A stretch of 64,000 nucleotides of DNA from Amycolatopsis japonica (GCF_000732925.1 NZ_CP008953.1:6138001-6202000), one strand, 5' to 3'. Shown: positions 8,139-17,342, counted from the first letter of the stretch. Numbers and translations: made by a program. The notes: a model not told the origin generated them from the letters alone.

Positions 8139-8681
8139 ATGACTCCAGCGAACCGCCCGGACAAAGTCCACTTGAGGGCGTTCACCGAGGCCGACCTCGC
8201 CTTTCTCGACCGTCTCTGCACGGATCCCGATGCGCTCGGCGAGTTCGAGTGGCCCGGATTCGGTGATCCGAGAGCACGCCGCAAGCGCTGGGAGAGCGAC
8301 GGGTACATCTCCGCCGAGTCCGCGGCGGTCGCGATCGCGCGGGCCGACGACACGGTCATCGGCATCGTCAGTTGGAAGCCCCGCGGCTTCCCTTCGGGCG
8401 TCACCTACGAGATCGGTGTGGGGGTGCTACCCGAGCATCGTGGACAGGGGGTGGGCACGGTGGCACAGAGGCTGCTCGTGGACTACCTGTTCGGCCGCAC
8501 GACTGCGAACAGAATCGAAGCCCTCACCAATGGCGGTAACCTCGGCGAGCAGAAAGCCCTCGAACGCCTGGGGTTCCGCCGGGAAGGGGTCATGCACGGC
8601 AGATCCTTCTACCACGGCGAGTATGTCGATGTACTCGTCTACGGTCTGCTCCGCTCAGAGCATCGTCCCGGAACGCCATGA
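8139..8681 (+). CDS. GNAT-family N-acetyltransferase
   Basis: The 180-residue protein is a GCN5-related acetyltransferase of the RimJ/RimL-like type. It opens VHLRAFTEADLAFLDRL. The acetyl-CoA pyrophosphate loop reads PEHRGQGVGTVAQRLLVDY (about residues 105-123), followed by NRIEALTNGGNLGEQKALERLGFRREG. The substrate (an amino group on a protein, peptide or drug) is unknown. I chose the ATG at 8139 because family homology starts right after it; a longer open frame upstream has no homology. The gene stands alone between regulator and DUF222 genes. Confidence 0.85.
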   Translation: MTPANRPDKVHLRAFTEADLAFLDRLCTDPDALGEFEWPGFGDPRARRKRWESDGYISAESAAVAIARADDTVIGIVSWKPRGFPSGVTYEIGVGVLPEHRGQGVGTVAQRLLVDYLFGRTTANRIEALTNGGNLGEQKALERLGFRREGVMHGRSFYHGEYVDVLVYGLLRSEHRPGTP

Positions 8682-8776
8682 GCACTCCTGTTCAGAGTGA
8701 GGTTGAAAAGGCTCAGTCACCGGCGCCGGGCATGCCGAGGGGCCCGTCGCCTGGATGGCTGGCGGGCTCCTGGGGT

Positions 8777-10060
8777 TCAGACGTGATGAAGGGTGTTGCG
8801 TCGGGGTTGTCGGAGCGGGTCTCGGTATTGGGGTGGGATGAACTCCGGTAACCCGTCGGCCGCCATGCGTACCTCCCAGTCACCGTGGTGAATCAGCCGA
8901 TGATGGAAACCACACAATAGGACCAGATTCCGGAGATCCGTCGGCCCGCCGTCTGCCCAGTGCTCAATGTGATGGGCGTGGCAATTCTTCGGTTTCCGAT
9001 GACAGCCCGGGAAGGCGCAGCCACCGTCTCGGATGTTCAACGCACGTCGCTGACCTGGGGTGACGAACCGTCTCAGCCGCCCCATATCCAGCGGCTCGCC
9101 CGAGGCACCCATCACGACCGGCACCATCAGGCAATCGCAGGCGGCGAGCCGGGCTTCCCGTGCCGTCATCGTCCCCACGAAGTCGAGGCAAGCGGTGCCG
9201 AGACCCGATTTGAGTTCCTCCAGCCCGATGGTGACATGCACCAAAGTCCGGTAACCGCTGGTCCCCGGCTGATCGGGGCACGCGATGGCCAGATCGAGGA
9301 GCTCGGCCCAGGCATCTCCCAGGCGCTCGCACTTCATCCGCAGATCCGCCTGCCCGAACTCATCCACCGGCCGCGGCTGGGCGTGTGCTTCCAGGGCGGC
9401 CGCGGTCCGGGCCCCGGTCTCGTCATCGAGAAGGCCGGTGAGCTTCCAAAAGCCGTCTTTGCGCCGCTCTAGGGTGATTTCCCGCCGTGGTTCCTTGGGT
9501 TCGGGGTCTTTGGGTTCCTTGCCGTCGGGGTTGAGCAAGCCCTGCAGGTTCGCTTCAGCCTTGGCGAGCTGCCGGGGACCGGCGCTCGGGGCAAGATTGG
9601 CGAGGATCTGCTCCGCACCCGCCCGCTCCTCAGCCGAAATGTCGGAGGGAAGGTTTCTCAGGATCTCCAGGATCTGGTCAATCCGCTCATCCCCGACCAG
9701 TCCCTGAGCGGCGACCGCAGCGGTCGCGGGAGCGAGAGGTGGAACTTCGGTGCCGTCCAGGGCCCGAGTGGGGTTCAAGGCGATCGCACGCTTCACGATC
9801 GGACCCGCCTCACCCCGCGACAACCCCGCGATCTCCGCGAACCAGCTCGCCGTACTCCCATGCCCATACAAGTCTTTGGCGCCCCGAGACTCGATCTCCG
9901 CCAGAAACCGGCCCAGACAGGCGGTCGCGATCCGGATCACCTGCAGCGACTGCTGCACGCCATGGGCAAGCTCCAGCTTGCCAGCGCGCCACAGCTCCTG
10001 CGGCAACTCGGGGAAGAAGGTCTCGGACACCCCTCCATAATACCCGAAGAAATCGAACAC
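8777..10060 (-). CDS. DUF222-HNH endonuclease (13E12 repeat family)
   Basis: The 427-residue protein has the DUF222 domain over most of its length. The C-terminal HNH nuclease motif reads CAFPGCHRK, then CHAHHIEHWADGG and LVLLCGFHH (about residues 345-395), with zinc-type Cys pairs and catalytic His intact. This is the multicopy 13E12/REP13E12 family of actinobacteria; its function is unsettled, with mobile-element or DNA-damage links. The frame opens at GTG 10060, which lies inside an SOS-box-like palindrome (10053-10067). The mRNA may be leaderless from there, or the start may be the GTG at 10030. Transcription ends toward 8776. Confidence 0.82.
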   Translation of the reverse strand: MFDFFGYYGGVSETFFPELPQELWRAGKLELAHGVQQSLQVIRIATACLGRFLAEIESRGAKDLYGHGSTASWFAEIAGLSRGEAGPIVKRAIALNPTRALDGTEVPPLAPATAAVAAQGLVGDERIDQILEILRNLPSDISAEERAGAEQILANLAPSAGPRQLAKAEANLQGLLNPDGKEPKDPEPKEPRREITLERRKDGFWKLTGLLDDETGARTAAALEAHAQPRPVDEFGQADLRMKCERLGDAWAELLDLAIACPDQPGTSGYRTLVHVTIGLEELKSGLGTACLDFVGTMTAREARLAACDCLMVPVVMGASGEPLDMGRLRRFVTPGQRRALNIRDGGCAFPGCHRKPKNCHAHHIEHWADGGPTDLRNLVLLCGFHHRLIHHGDWEVRMAADGLPEFIPPQYRDPLRQPRRNTLHHV

Positions 10061-10067
10061 GTGTTCG
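10053..10067 (-). promoter_or_regulatory. LexA/SOS-box-like operator
   Basis: The 14-base palindrome CGAACACGTGTTCG (10054-10067), with a further T at 10053, fits the actinobacterial/mycobacterial LexA site TCGAAC-N4-GTTCGA, with only the last A missing. On the minus strand a TAAAAT -10-like box lies at 10070-10075, so LexA bound here would cover the transcription start of the DUF222-HNH gene. LexA sites in front of 13E12-family genes have been reported in mycobacteria. Confidence 0.75.
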
Positions 10068-10147
10068 TAATTTTAAGCAACCAGCCAACTCGCATCGACA
10101 ACACTGAAGAGTGAAACAGTCGCCAACGCCGCATTACCCTGAGCGAC

Positions 10148-10171
10148 TCGCATTTAGTCGACTAAATGCGA
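10148..10171. repeat. 24-base perfect palindrome
   Basis: A perfect 24-base palindrome centred on AGTCGACT lies in the 197-base gap between the DUF222 gene start and the Dabb gene end. Its outer part (GCATTTAGTC) resembles the TTTAGTCCTCTGAATGCG stem at 31807-31858. With the next hairpin it forms a double structure downstream of the minus-strand MFS/NmrA/Dabb operon. Confidence 0.65.
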
Positions 10172-10201
10172 AGAGGACTCCCGCGCATCGACGGCCGCTT
10201 C

Positions 10202-10230
10202 CTTGCGTCGCCGATATTCGGCGACGCAAG
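10202..10230 (-). terminator. Hairpin terminating the MFS-NmrA-Dabb operon
   Basis: CTTGCGTCGCCGA (10202-10214) and TCGGCGACGCAAG (10218-10230) form a 13-bp perfect stem with a 3-base loop, 27 bases beyond the Dabb stop codon. This position fits a factor-independent terminator for the minus-strand operon. Confidence 0.6.
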
Positions 10231-10257
10231 CCTCCTGCACCAGGCCGCGAGAACCCC

Positions 10258-10665
10258 TCAACTCCCAGGCGCCGCACTACCGGTGTACTCCCCAAGCCCC
10301 GCAACCAACTCCGCCACATCCGGCACTTCCTCGAACCGTCGCCGATGCACGTCGGCGATCTTCGCGCCGATCTCCGGATCCGGATCGTCGGTGACGTCGT
10401 AAGACACGAACCGGTCGATCAGCGGCAACCCCGCCCGGTCCATCGCGAGATGCGCCGGGTGATTCATGTACTGCTCGTACCCCTCGATGTCTTCGAGCAC
10501 GGTGACGGCGCCGTAGTCGAATTCACCGCCGAAATCGGGACCGACGACGCGTGCTTTGATCGCGGGAATCGCGTTGATGTGTTCGCCCATTTGCGCGAGA
10601 CCCGCCGCTTTTTCCTCTTCGGAGACTCCGGGCTTGAGCGTGAACCGGATGCAGTGGTAGATCAT
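10258..10665 (-). CDS. Dabb (stress-responsive A/B barrel) protein
   Basis: The 135-residue protein opens MIYHCIRFTLKPGVSEEE, the standard start of the dimeric alpha-beta barrel Dabb domain. The conserved DFGGEFDYGAVTVLEDIEGYEQYMNHPAH strand-helix region lies around residues 65-95. Dabb proteins are small and usually of unknown activity; some are plant-type polyketide cyclases. Its ATG overlaps the stop of the NmrA-like gene (ATGA), so the two are translationally coupled in one operon. It is last in the operon, followed by two palindromes. Confidence 0.8.
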   Translation of the reverse strand: MIYHCIRFTLKPGVSEEEKAAGLAQMGEHINAIPAIKARVVGPDFGGEFDYGAVTVLEDIEGYEQYMNHPAHLAMDRAGLPLIDRFVSYDVTDDPDPEIGAKIADVHRRRFEEVPDVAELVAGLGEYTGSAAPGS

Positions 10666-11513
10666 CGGGCGGCCTCGAAGGCGGCGGCGTGGTCGCGGGC
10701 GAAATCGGTGACGTCACGCGCGGGGTGTCCGGTCAGGTCGGCGACGGACGTGTGCACTTCGGCGGCTTCGCCTCGGGCGTAATGGGCGTAGTCCTCGATG
10801 AGGCCGTCGAGCTGCCACGGCGGGAGCAGGCCGCTCAGCGCGGCGGCGAACTGATCGGCGGACGTGTCGTGGAAGACGACGCTCCGGCCCAGAACCGCGG
10901 AAAGTGCGTGGGCGATCTCGGTGTGGGTCACGGCGCGCGGGCCGGTCAGCGTGTACGTCCGGCCGGTGTGTCCCGGATCGGTCAGCACGACCGCCGCGGC
11001 GTCCGCGATGTCCCTGGTGTCGATCGCGCTGACGGCGGCGTCGCCGATGGGCGCGGCGATGAAGCCCTGCGCGATGGTGCGGGAGAAGGCGAGCAGCGCC
11101 TGCAGGTACAGGTTGGGGCGCAGGACGGTGTGGGCGATCCCGAGGTTTCGGACGTGTTCCTCGACTTCGGCGTGCCAGCGCAGGAATCGTACCGGCGAGT
11201 CGGCGTTCGCCGCGTACTGCGAGAGCAGCACGAGCCGGTTCACGCCGGCGTCCCGGGCCAGGTCGGCGAACCGGATCTGGTGTGCGGCGGCGTCGGCCGC
11301 GGACGGGCTGTTGAGGAAGGCCGCGTCGACGCCTTTCAGTGCCGCGGCGACGGATTCCGGATCACCCAGATCGGCGACGACGGTTTCGGCGCCGGGAATC
11401 GAGCGGCCCGGGTCCCGGGTCATGGCCCGGACGGCGACTCCGCGAGCTCGAAGGGCGGGGATCAAGGCGGATCCGATGGTTCCGGTCGCGCCGGTCACCA
11501 ACACTGTGTCCAT
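10662..11513 (-). CDS. NmrA-like NAD(P)-binding oxidoreductase
   Basis: The 283-residue protein starts with a Rossmann dinucleotide loop (VTGATGTIGSALIPAL, about residues 5-20). It continues as an atypical short-chain dehydrogenase of the NmrA/YtfG type, with no YxxxK catalytic pair in the usual place. Such proteins act as NAD(P)H sensors or quinone reductases; the substrate is unknown. It lies between the MFS exporter (25 bases upstream) and Dabb (4-base overlap), so the three form a probable detoxification or efflux operon diverging from the LAL regulator. Confidence 0.82.
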   Translation of the reverse strand: MDTVLVTGATGTIGSALIPALRARGVAVRAMTRDPGRSIPGAETVVADLGDPESVAAALKGVDAAFLNSPSAADAAAHQIRFADLARDAGVNRLVLLSQYAANADSPVRFLRWHAEVEEHVRNLGIAHTVLRPNLYLQALLAFSRTIAQGFIAAPIGDAAVSAIDTRDIADAAAVVLTDPGHTGRTYTLTGPRAVTHTEIAHALSAVLGRSVVFHDTSADQFAAALSGLLPPWQLDGLIEDYAHYARGEAAEVHTSVADLTGHPARDVTDFARDHAAAFEAAR

Positions 11514-11538
11514 TGTGGAGTGTCCTTTCTAGTCGAGA

Positions 11539-12948
11539 TCAACGTTCGGCGGAGGCGAGCGACACCGCGAGGGCGATGACGACGAAGGCTGCCTCGCCGA
11601 GGAAAGCGGTCGTGAACGCGATGTCGCCGTGTGTTCCGGCGGCGCCGATGGCGATTCCGGCGAGCGCGGCGAGGCCGACGGCGCCGCCCAGTTGCTGCGC
11701 GGCGTTGACCAGGCCGCTGAGCAGCCCCGCCTCGCCGTCCGCGCTGTCGCGGACCGCCATCGCGGTGGCGTTGACGGCGCCCAGCCCGAGTCCGGTACCG
11801 ATCAGGAGGAACGCGCCCAGCAGACTGACCGAGAAGCCACTGGTCGTCGGATCCCAGGCCAGCCACAGGAAACCGGCGAGCAGGACGGTGAGGGCGGTCG
11901 GCAGCGCGCGGCCGGGCCCGACGCGTTTCGCCAGTATCGGTGCGAGGACACTGCCGACGATGATCATGACGGCGAGCGGGAGCTGGGTCATGCCGGTCGC
12001 CAGCGGGCTCATCCCGAGCACGTCCTGCTGGTACTGGGGCAGGAAGAAGAACAGGCTCGTCAGAGTGCCGCCGATCAGCACCATCACCAGATTCGCGGTG
12101 ACCACCGGCTTCCGGCGGAACACCCCCAGCGGGACAAGTGGCCGCGCGGAACGCCGCTCGACGACCACGAACGCCGCCAGCGAAACGAGACCCGCGGCGA
12201 GCCCGACGACCGTGCCGGGCGCGGTCCAGCCGGCGTCCGAGGCGGAGACCATGCCCAGCGCGAGCCCGGAGATCCCGATGGTGATCGTGACGGCGCCCAG
12301 CGCGTCGAACCGGCCCGGCCTGCCGGGCACCGGCGCCACCGCGCGCCACACGACGAACGCGCCGAGGACACCGAACGGCACCGGCGTCACGAACACCGCC
12401 TGCCAGCCGAGCAGTTCGGTCAGCGAGCCGCCGAGGAAGACACCGACGAGGCTGCCCGCCCCCGCGACCGCGCCCCAGATCCCCATCGCCCGGGTGCGTT
12501 CCGCGGGCGACGGGTAGAGGCCGAGCACGAGCGAAAGCGCGGCGGGCATCAGGACCGCGGCCCCGATCCCCTGCCCGATCCGCCCGGCGATCAGCATCCC
12601 GCCGCCGGTGGCCAGCGCGCAGAAGGCCGTCGCAGCGAGATAGCCCGCCATCCCGGCCAGGAACACCTTCCTGGCCCCGAGCACGTCGGCGAGACGGCCG
12701 CCGAGCAGCAGCAGACCGGCGAAGGTCACCAGGTAGCTGTCCACGACCACGGTGAGCTCGGCGGGGCTGAGCCCCAAGCCCTGCCGGATCCTGGATCCGG
12801 CCAGGTTGACCATCGCGGCATCGAGGATGACCAGGAACATGGCGCTCGCCAGGCCGGCCATCGCCACCCCGCGCGAGATCCGTTTCGTCTCTCGTACTGT
12901 CATGCCGCAACGATCGCGCGGACCCGCCTCCGCTCGCGTCGGCGACAA
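11539..12948 (-). CDS. MFS drug:H+ antiporter, DHA2-like
   Basis: The 469-residue protein is a major facilitator with about fourteen hydrophobic helices. The motif-A-like loop LGGRLADVLGARKVFLAG lies after TM2 (about 82-99), with LIAGRIGQGIGAAVLMPAAL in TM4 and a motif-C-like segment in TM5. This pattern is that of DHA2 multidrug exporters such as EmrB/QacA. It likely exports a hydrophobic compound. It is first in an operon with the NmrA and Dabb genes and diverges from the LAL regulator with only 31 bases between start codons, so regulation by that protein is likely. The ATG at 12948 was chosen by TM1 position. Confidence 0.85.
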   Translation of the reverse strand: MSPTRAEAGPRDRCGMTVRETKRISRGVAMAGLASAMFLVILDAAMVNLAGSRIRQGLGLSPAELTVVVDSYLVTFAGLLLLGGRLADVLGARKVFLAGMAGYLAATAFCALATGGGMLIAGRIGQGIGAAVLMPAALSLVLGLYPSPAERTRAMGIWGAVAGAGSLVGVFLGGSLTELLGWQAVFVTPVPFGVLGAFVVWRAVAPVPGRPGRFDALGAVTITIGISGLALGMVSASDAGWTAPGTVVGLAAGLVSLAAFVVVERRSARPLVPLGVFRRKPVVTANLVMVLIGGTLTSLFFFLPQYQQDVLGMSPLATGMTQLPLAVMIIVGSVLAPILAKRVGPGRALPTALTVLLAGFLWLAWDPTTSGFSVSLLGAFLLIGTGLGLGAVNATAMAVRDSADGEAGLLSGLVNAAQQLGGAVGLAALAGIAIGAAGTHGDIAFTTAFLGEAAFVVIALAVSLASAER

Positions 12949-12979
12949 TCACCTAGTTCGCATCGCTAGGGTTCGGAGC

Positions 12980-15670
12980 ATGCCTACGACGTCCTCCCGT
13001 CCGCTCGTCGGCAGGCGTGACGAGATCGATCGCCTCCTCGCCCTGGTCCGAGCGGCAGGCCGGGGCGAAGGCGGGGTGCTCGTCCTCCGTGGTGAGCCCG
13101 GCATCGGCAAGAGCGCGCTGCTCGACCACCTCGGGCAGGCGACGGCCGGGGAATTCCAGCTCATCCGCGCGTCCGGGTCGGAGTTCGAGGGCGAACTGCC
13201 GTTCGCGGCTCTGCATCAGCTGTGCGTTCCGGCGTTGGCGCATCTCGACACGCTGTCGGCGCCGTACCGCGAGTCCCTCCTCGTCGCCTTCGGGCTGGCC
13301 GACGGCGCGCCGGATCCGTTCCGGGTCGGCCTCGCCGCGCTCGAACTGCTGTCGACCGCCGCCGGGACGCGTCCGATGCTGTGCCTGGTCGACGACGCGC
13401 ATTGGCTGGACACCGCGTCGGCGAGGGCGTTGACGTTCCTGGCGAGGCGGATCGCGGCCGAGCCGATCGCGATGGTGTTCGCCGCCCGCGACCGGGATCC
13501 GATCCGCGGCCTGGACGAACTGCCCGGGCTGACGGTCGGCGGCCTGACCGACGCGCACGCGCGCGCCTTGCTGGCCGGGGAGAAGACCGTGACGCTGGAC
13601 GAGCGGGTCCGCGACCGGCTGCTCGCCGAGGCACGTGGCAACCCGCTCGCCCTGATCGAACTGCCGAAAGCGGGTGGCTTCGCGCTGCCGGAGCCGTCGC
13701 CGGTCGCGAGCCGGATCGAACGCAGTTTCCTGGCCAGGATGGCGGAGCTGACCGTGGACGCGCGAAGGCTGCTGATCCTCGCGAGTGCCGATCCCACCGG
13801 CGATCCCGGTCTGCTGTGGGCGGCCGCGCGGCGGCTGGACATCGAAGTGCCCGCCGCGAGCGCCGCCGCCGAGGCGTCCGGGCTGATCCGGTTCGACACA
13901 CGGGCGCGCTTCTGCCATCCGCTGGCGCGGTCCGCCGCGTACCGGGCGGCCGAGCCGGAGCAGCGCCATGCCGCGCATCGGGCGCTGGCCGAGGTCACCG
14001 ACGCGGAAACCGCCGGGGACCGGCGGGCCTGGCATCGTGCGCAGGCCACCACCGGACCGGACGAGGAGGTCGCGGCGGAGCTGGAGCTGTCGGCGTCGCG
14101 GGCGCAGGCGCGCGGTGGTGTGGCGGCCGCCGCCGCGTTCCTCGAACGGGCGGCGGCGCTTTCGCTCGATCCCGCCAAGCAGACCGAGCGCACCCTCGCG
14201 GCCGCGCGGACGACGCTCGAAGCGGGTGGGACGGAGGCGGCGGCGGATCTGCTGGCCAGCGTCGACACGGAGACCTTGGACGTGCCGCAGCACGCGTCCG
14301 TCGACCTGCTGCGCGGGCGGATCGCGTTCGTCCAGGGCGCCGAGGGCGCCGTCCGAGGTCCGGCGCTCATTTTGCGGGCGGCACAACGGCTCGCCGCCGT
14401 CGATCCGGAACGATCACGCGAGTTCTTCGTCGCGGCACTGGAAATGGGGCTCGTCGTCGGCAGGGCCGCGGGAGTGCTGGACCGCGTCCTCGACGCGGCG
14501 CGCTCGGCGCCTCCGGGGCCGCCGGACCTCCTCGACGCGCTCTCGCGGCTGACCACCGAGGGACACCACGCAGGCGTACCCGCGCTTCGCCGGGTTCTCA
14601 CCGGCGACGACGCCGGCTGGACCAGGACCCCTGCCTTGGCCACCGTGCTCGCGGGCGAGCTGTGGGACATCGAGCTGCACGCGACGATCGTCGGCTGGCT
14701 GGTGCGGACCGGTCGCGACACCGGATCGCCGATGACCATCCGGCTCGGCCTGTCCCAGGTGGCGCTGCACGCGGTGCTCACCGGGAACTTCGGCCGGGCG
14801 ATGGCCGCGATCGCGGAAGAGGAGGCGATCGCGGACGCCGTCGGCGACGCGCCGCAGCTCTACCCGCGAGTGCATCTGGCGGCCCTGCGCGGCCGTCGCG
14901 AGGAAGTGCTCGACCTGTTCGCCGAGGCGACGACGCGGGGCAACGGCCAGCTGACCGCGAACGCCCACTGGGCCACGGCCGTGCTGTACAACGGTCTCGC
15001 CGAATACCCGGCCGCGCTGGACGCGGCGACGCGTGCCGTGGCGAGCGGTGATCTCTTCCTCGCCGGCATCGCGCTGCCCGAGCTCGTGGAGGCCGCGGTC
15101 CGGTGCGGCGAGCACGCCGTCGCCCGATCGGCGCTGGACTCCTTGACCGAACGCACGGAACCCGCCGGAACCGCGTTCGCCCTCGGGATCGCGGCGGCCG
15201 CGCGGGCCTTGGTCAGCGACGCGGAGGCCGATCACCTGGAAGCGTTGGGGCAGCTGGAGAACGGCCCGCTCTCGGTCCATCTCGCGCGGGCGCGCCTGCG
15301 GTACGGCGAGTGGCTCCGCCGAGAGGGCCGCCGTCGCGAGGCACGCGAACACCTGCGCACCGCGCACGAACGGCTGTCGGACATCGGGCTGGAGGCGTTC
15401 ACCCGGCGGGCCGCCGACGAACTGCGGGCGACCGGGGAGGTCGCCCGCAGCCGCACCGGGCATTCCTACGACCACCTGACCATGCAGGAGACGCATATCG
15501 CGCGCCAGGTCGCCGCGGGCGCGACCTCGAAGGAGGTGGCCACGCGCCTGTTCCTCAGCCCCCGCACGGTGGACGCCCATCTGCGCAACATCTTCCGCAA
15601 GCTCGGTATCACGTCGCGCAGGCAACTGAGGGGCATGCCCGACCTGCTCGACGCGGGGGTCGCCTCTTGA
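12980..15670 (+). CDS. LAL-type AAA/LuxR transcriptional regulator
   Basis: The 896-residue protein belongs to the Large ATP-binding LuxR family. The N-terminal ATPase has P-loop GEPGIGKS (38-45) and Walker B CLVDDAHWLD. A long helical, TPR-like middle follows. A C-terminal LuxR helix-turn-helix (about the last 60 residues: IARQVAAGATSKEVATRLFLSPRTVDAHLRNIFRKLG) ends it. Such proteins activate secondary-metabolism or transport genes. I set the start at ATG 12980, since homology begins there and a longer upstream frame runs antisense over the MFS gene. A TAGGGT at 12967-12972 sits seven bases before it, so leaderless translation is plausible. The divergent MFS operon is the likely target. Confidence 0.88.
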   Translation: MPTTSSRPLVGRRDEIDRLLALVRAAGRGEGGVLVLRGEPGIGKSALLDHLGQATAGEFQLIRASGSEFEGELPFAALHQLCVPALAHLDTLSAPYRESLLVAFGLADGAPDPFRVGLAALELLSTAAGTRPMLCLVDDAHWLDTASARALTFLARRIAAEPIAMVFAARDRDPIRGLDELPGLTVGGLTDAHARALLAGEKTVTLDERVRDRLLAEARGNPLALIELPKAGGFALPEPSPVASRIERSFLARMAELTVDARRLLILASADPTGDPGLLWAAARRLDIEVPAASAAAEASGLIRFDTRARFCHPLARSAAYRAAEPEQRHAAHRALAEVTDAETAGDRRAWHRAQATTGPDEEVAAELELSASRAQARGGVAAAAAFLERAAALSLDPAKQTERTLAAARTTLEAGGTEAAADLLASVDTETLDVPQHASVDLLRGRIAFVQGAEGAVRGPALILRAAQRLAAVDPERSREFFVAALEMGLVVGRAAGVLDRVLDAARSAPPGPPDLLDALSRLTTEGHHAGVPALRRVLTGDDAGWTRTPALATVLAGELWDIELHATIVGWLVRTGRDTGSPMTIRLGLSQVALHAVLTGNFGRAMAAIAEEEAIADAVGDAPQLYPRVHLAALRGRREEVLDLFAEATTRGNGQLTANAHWATAVLYNGLAEYPAALDAATRAVASGDLFLAGIALPELVEAAVRCGEHAVARSALDSLTERTEPAGTAFALGIAAAARALVSDAEADHLEALGQLENGPLSVHLARARLRYGEWLRREGRRREAREHLRTAHERLSDIGLEAFTRRAADELRATGEVARSRTGHSYDHLTMQETHIARQVAAGATSKEVATRLFLSPRTVDAHLRNIFRKLGITSRRQLRGMPDLLDAGVAS

Positions 15671-15682
15671 CGTTCACACCGC

Positions 15683-16561
15683 TCAGACCGGGATGTCGCC
15701 CGCTGTCCCCCATTGGGTGGTGAACAGGTTCAGGCCGTACCAGGTCCCGTTCGACGGACGCCACACCACGAAGTCCGCCCGCGGGTCGCCGCCGAAATCG
15801 CCGCCCATGGGCACGTCGCCCGCCACACCCCATTGCTGGGTGGCGATACCGAGCACGTACCAGACGCCGTTACCCGGCCGCCAAACGGCGAAATCGGCCC
15901 GGCCGTCCGCGTTGAAATCGCCCGCCACCGGAATGTCGCCCACGGTGCCCCATTGCTGGGTCGCGATTCCCCGTACGTACCAGACGCCGTCGCTCGGCCG
16001 CCAAACGGTGAAGTCGGTCCGGCCGTCCGCGTCGAAATCGTCCGCGACCGGAACGTCACCGGCAACGCCCCATTGCACGGTGGCGATACCCAGCACGTAC
16101 CAGGTCCCATTACCCGGCCGCCAGACGGCGAAATCGGAGCGGCCGTCGGCATTGAAATCGCCGGTCAACGGAACGTCGCCCGCCACGCCCCACTGCTGGG
16201 TCACCACCGCGCCGTTGCTGCTCTGGATGATGTACCAAATACCGTTGCCCGGTCGCCACACGGCGAAGTCGGCCCGATGGTCGCCGTCGTAGTCGGCGGC
16301 GACCGGCACGTCACCCGAGACACCCCACTGCTGCGTCACCACGCTGCCGTTGCTGCTGCGGATGACATACCAGACACCGTTGCCAGGGCGCCAAACCGCC
16401 TTGTCGGCGAACCCGTCGCCGTCGAAGTCCGCCGCGGTCTTCTGCGACGGTGGCGAGGCGGCGATCCGGACGTCGCCCTCGTCCGCGCCCGCCGCGGGTG
16501 CCGCGAGAAGACCGGCGACCAGACCCGCCAGCGCCGTCCCCAGCCGAATGGATCTTCGCAT
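15683..16561 (-). CDS. Secreted VCBS/FG-GAP-like repeat protein
   Basis: The 292-residue protein has a signal peptide (MRRSIRLG, hydrophobic core, cleavage near PAAGADE). The mature part is almost entirely about six tandem repeats of 40-48 residues. Each contains GDFDxDGxxDFxVWRPxxG and a WYVxxxxxxQWGxxGDxPV segment. The Asp-rich loops fit calcium-binding VCBS/FG-GAP blades, so a beta-propeller-like secreted or surface adhesin-type protein is likely. No catalytic domain is present. I start at ATG 16561 because the signal peptide begins there and GGAAAGAGG precedes it. It diverges from the IclR gene and its stop is close to that of the LAL gene. Confidence 0.8.
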   Translation of the reverse strand: MRRSIRLGTALAGLVAGLLAAPAAGADEGDVRIAASPPSQKTAADFDGDGFADKAVWRPGNGVWYVIRSSNGSVVTQQWGVSGDVPVAADYDGDHRADFAVWRPGNGIWYIIQSSNGAVVTQQWGVAGDVPLTGDFNADGRSDFAVWRPGNGTWYVLGIATVQWGVAGDVPVADDFDADGRTDFTVWRPSDGVWYVRGIATQQWGTVGDIPVAGDFNADGRADFAVWRPGNGVWYVLGIATQQWGVAGDVPMGGDFGGDPRADFVVWRPSNGTWYGLNLFTTQWGTAGDIPV

Positions 16562-16712
16562 TTTGCTCGAACCTCTTTCCGTTCGGTGGATGCACTCTTC
16601 CCAGTTCGCGTTTTTTGACCGAAGATACGCACCGGGACCGTTCCACCCTGACATCGACGTGTCGGCCTTGTCAGCAAGGTTTCCGTCCAGTGGACCGCGC
16701 GAGGGGATTTCA

Positions 16713-17342
16713 ATGGAGACCAAGAGAAGACCGAGAAGCGTCCTCGAAGGCGCTTTCACCCTATTGGATGCCTTGGTACGACATCAAGGTGAAGCGGGAT
16801 TGACCCAGCTGGCGAATTCGTGCTCGATACCGAAAGCGACGGCACATCGATTACTCGAGCAATTGACCGCGCTGGAGGTTGTCCAGCGCAGCGAAAACCG
16901 CTATCGCGTCGGGGCGCAGGCATTCCGGCTCGGCCAATCGTGGCAACCCTATCCGCGCCTGCTGGAACTGGCCCGCGGCGAGCTGCGGCGCCTGACCGCG
17001 ACGACGCGAGCCAGTTCGGTGCTCGCCGTGCCCTGCGACGGGCATATCCTGATCGCCGCCGCCAGCCTCGCCCGGCCGGAGGATCACCTCCTTTTCCGCC
17101 CTGGATCGACCGTGCCGCAGCGCATCGGCCGGTTCTGCCCCGTCTGGCAGGCGGAACACGAACTCGTCGCCATCGAAGCGGCCATCAGGTTGCCGACCGG
17201 CCGCGCGGTCGGTTCGATCGCGGCCGTACTCGCGCCGCGGCAACCGCTCGCCGCGCTGTCCGAAACCGTCGCCCGCACCGCCCGCACGCTCGGCGCGGCG
17301 CTGGTGCGCAAGGCCGACACCATGTCGCCAATGTCCCTTTGA
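16713..17342 (+). CDS. IclR-family regulator, short
   Basis: The 209-residue protein has an N-terminal winged helix of the IclR type (about residues 8-65: VLEGAFTLLDALVRHQGEAGLTQLANSCSIPKATAHRLLEQLTALEVVQ). A shortened ligand-binding part follows, with an IclR-like AVGSIAAVLAP segment. Typical IclR proteins are about 250 residues, so the effector domain here is reduced. It may sense a different ligand or none. The ATG at 16713 follows GAGGGG with good spacing. It diverges from the VCBS-repeat gene with 151 bases between starts, and precedes the RHS toxin by 168 bases; either could be its target. Confidence 0.75.
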   Translation: METKRRPRSVLEGAFTLLDALVRHQGEAGLTQLANSCSIPKATAHRLLEQLTALEVVQRSENRYRVGAQAFRLGQSWQPYPRLLELARGELRRLTATTRASSVLAVPCDGHILIAAASLARPEDHLLFRPGSTVPQRIGRFCPVWQAEHELVAIEAAIRLPTGRAVGSIAAVLAPRQPLAALSETVARTARTLGAALVRKADTMSPMSL

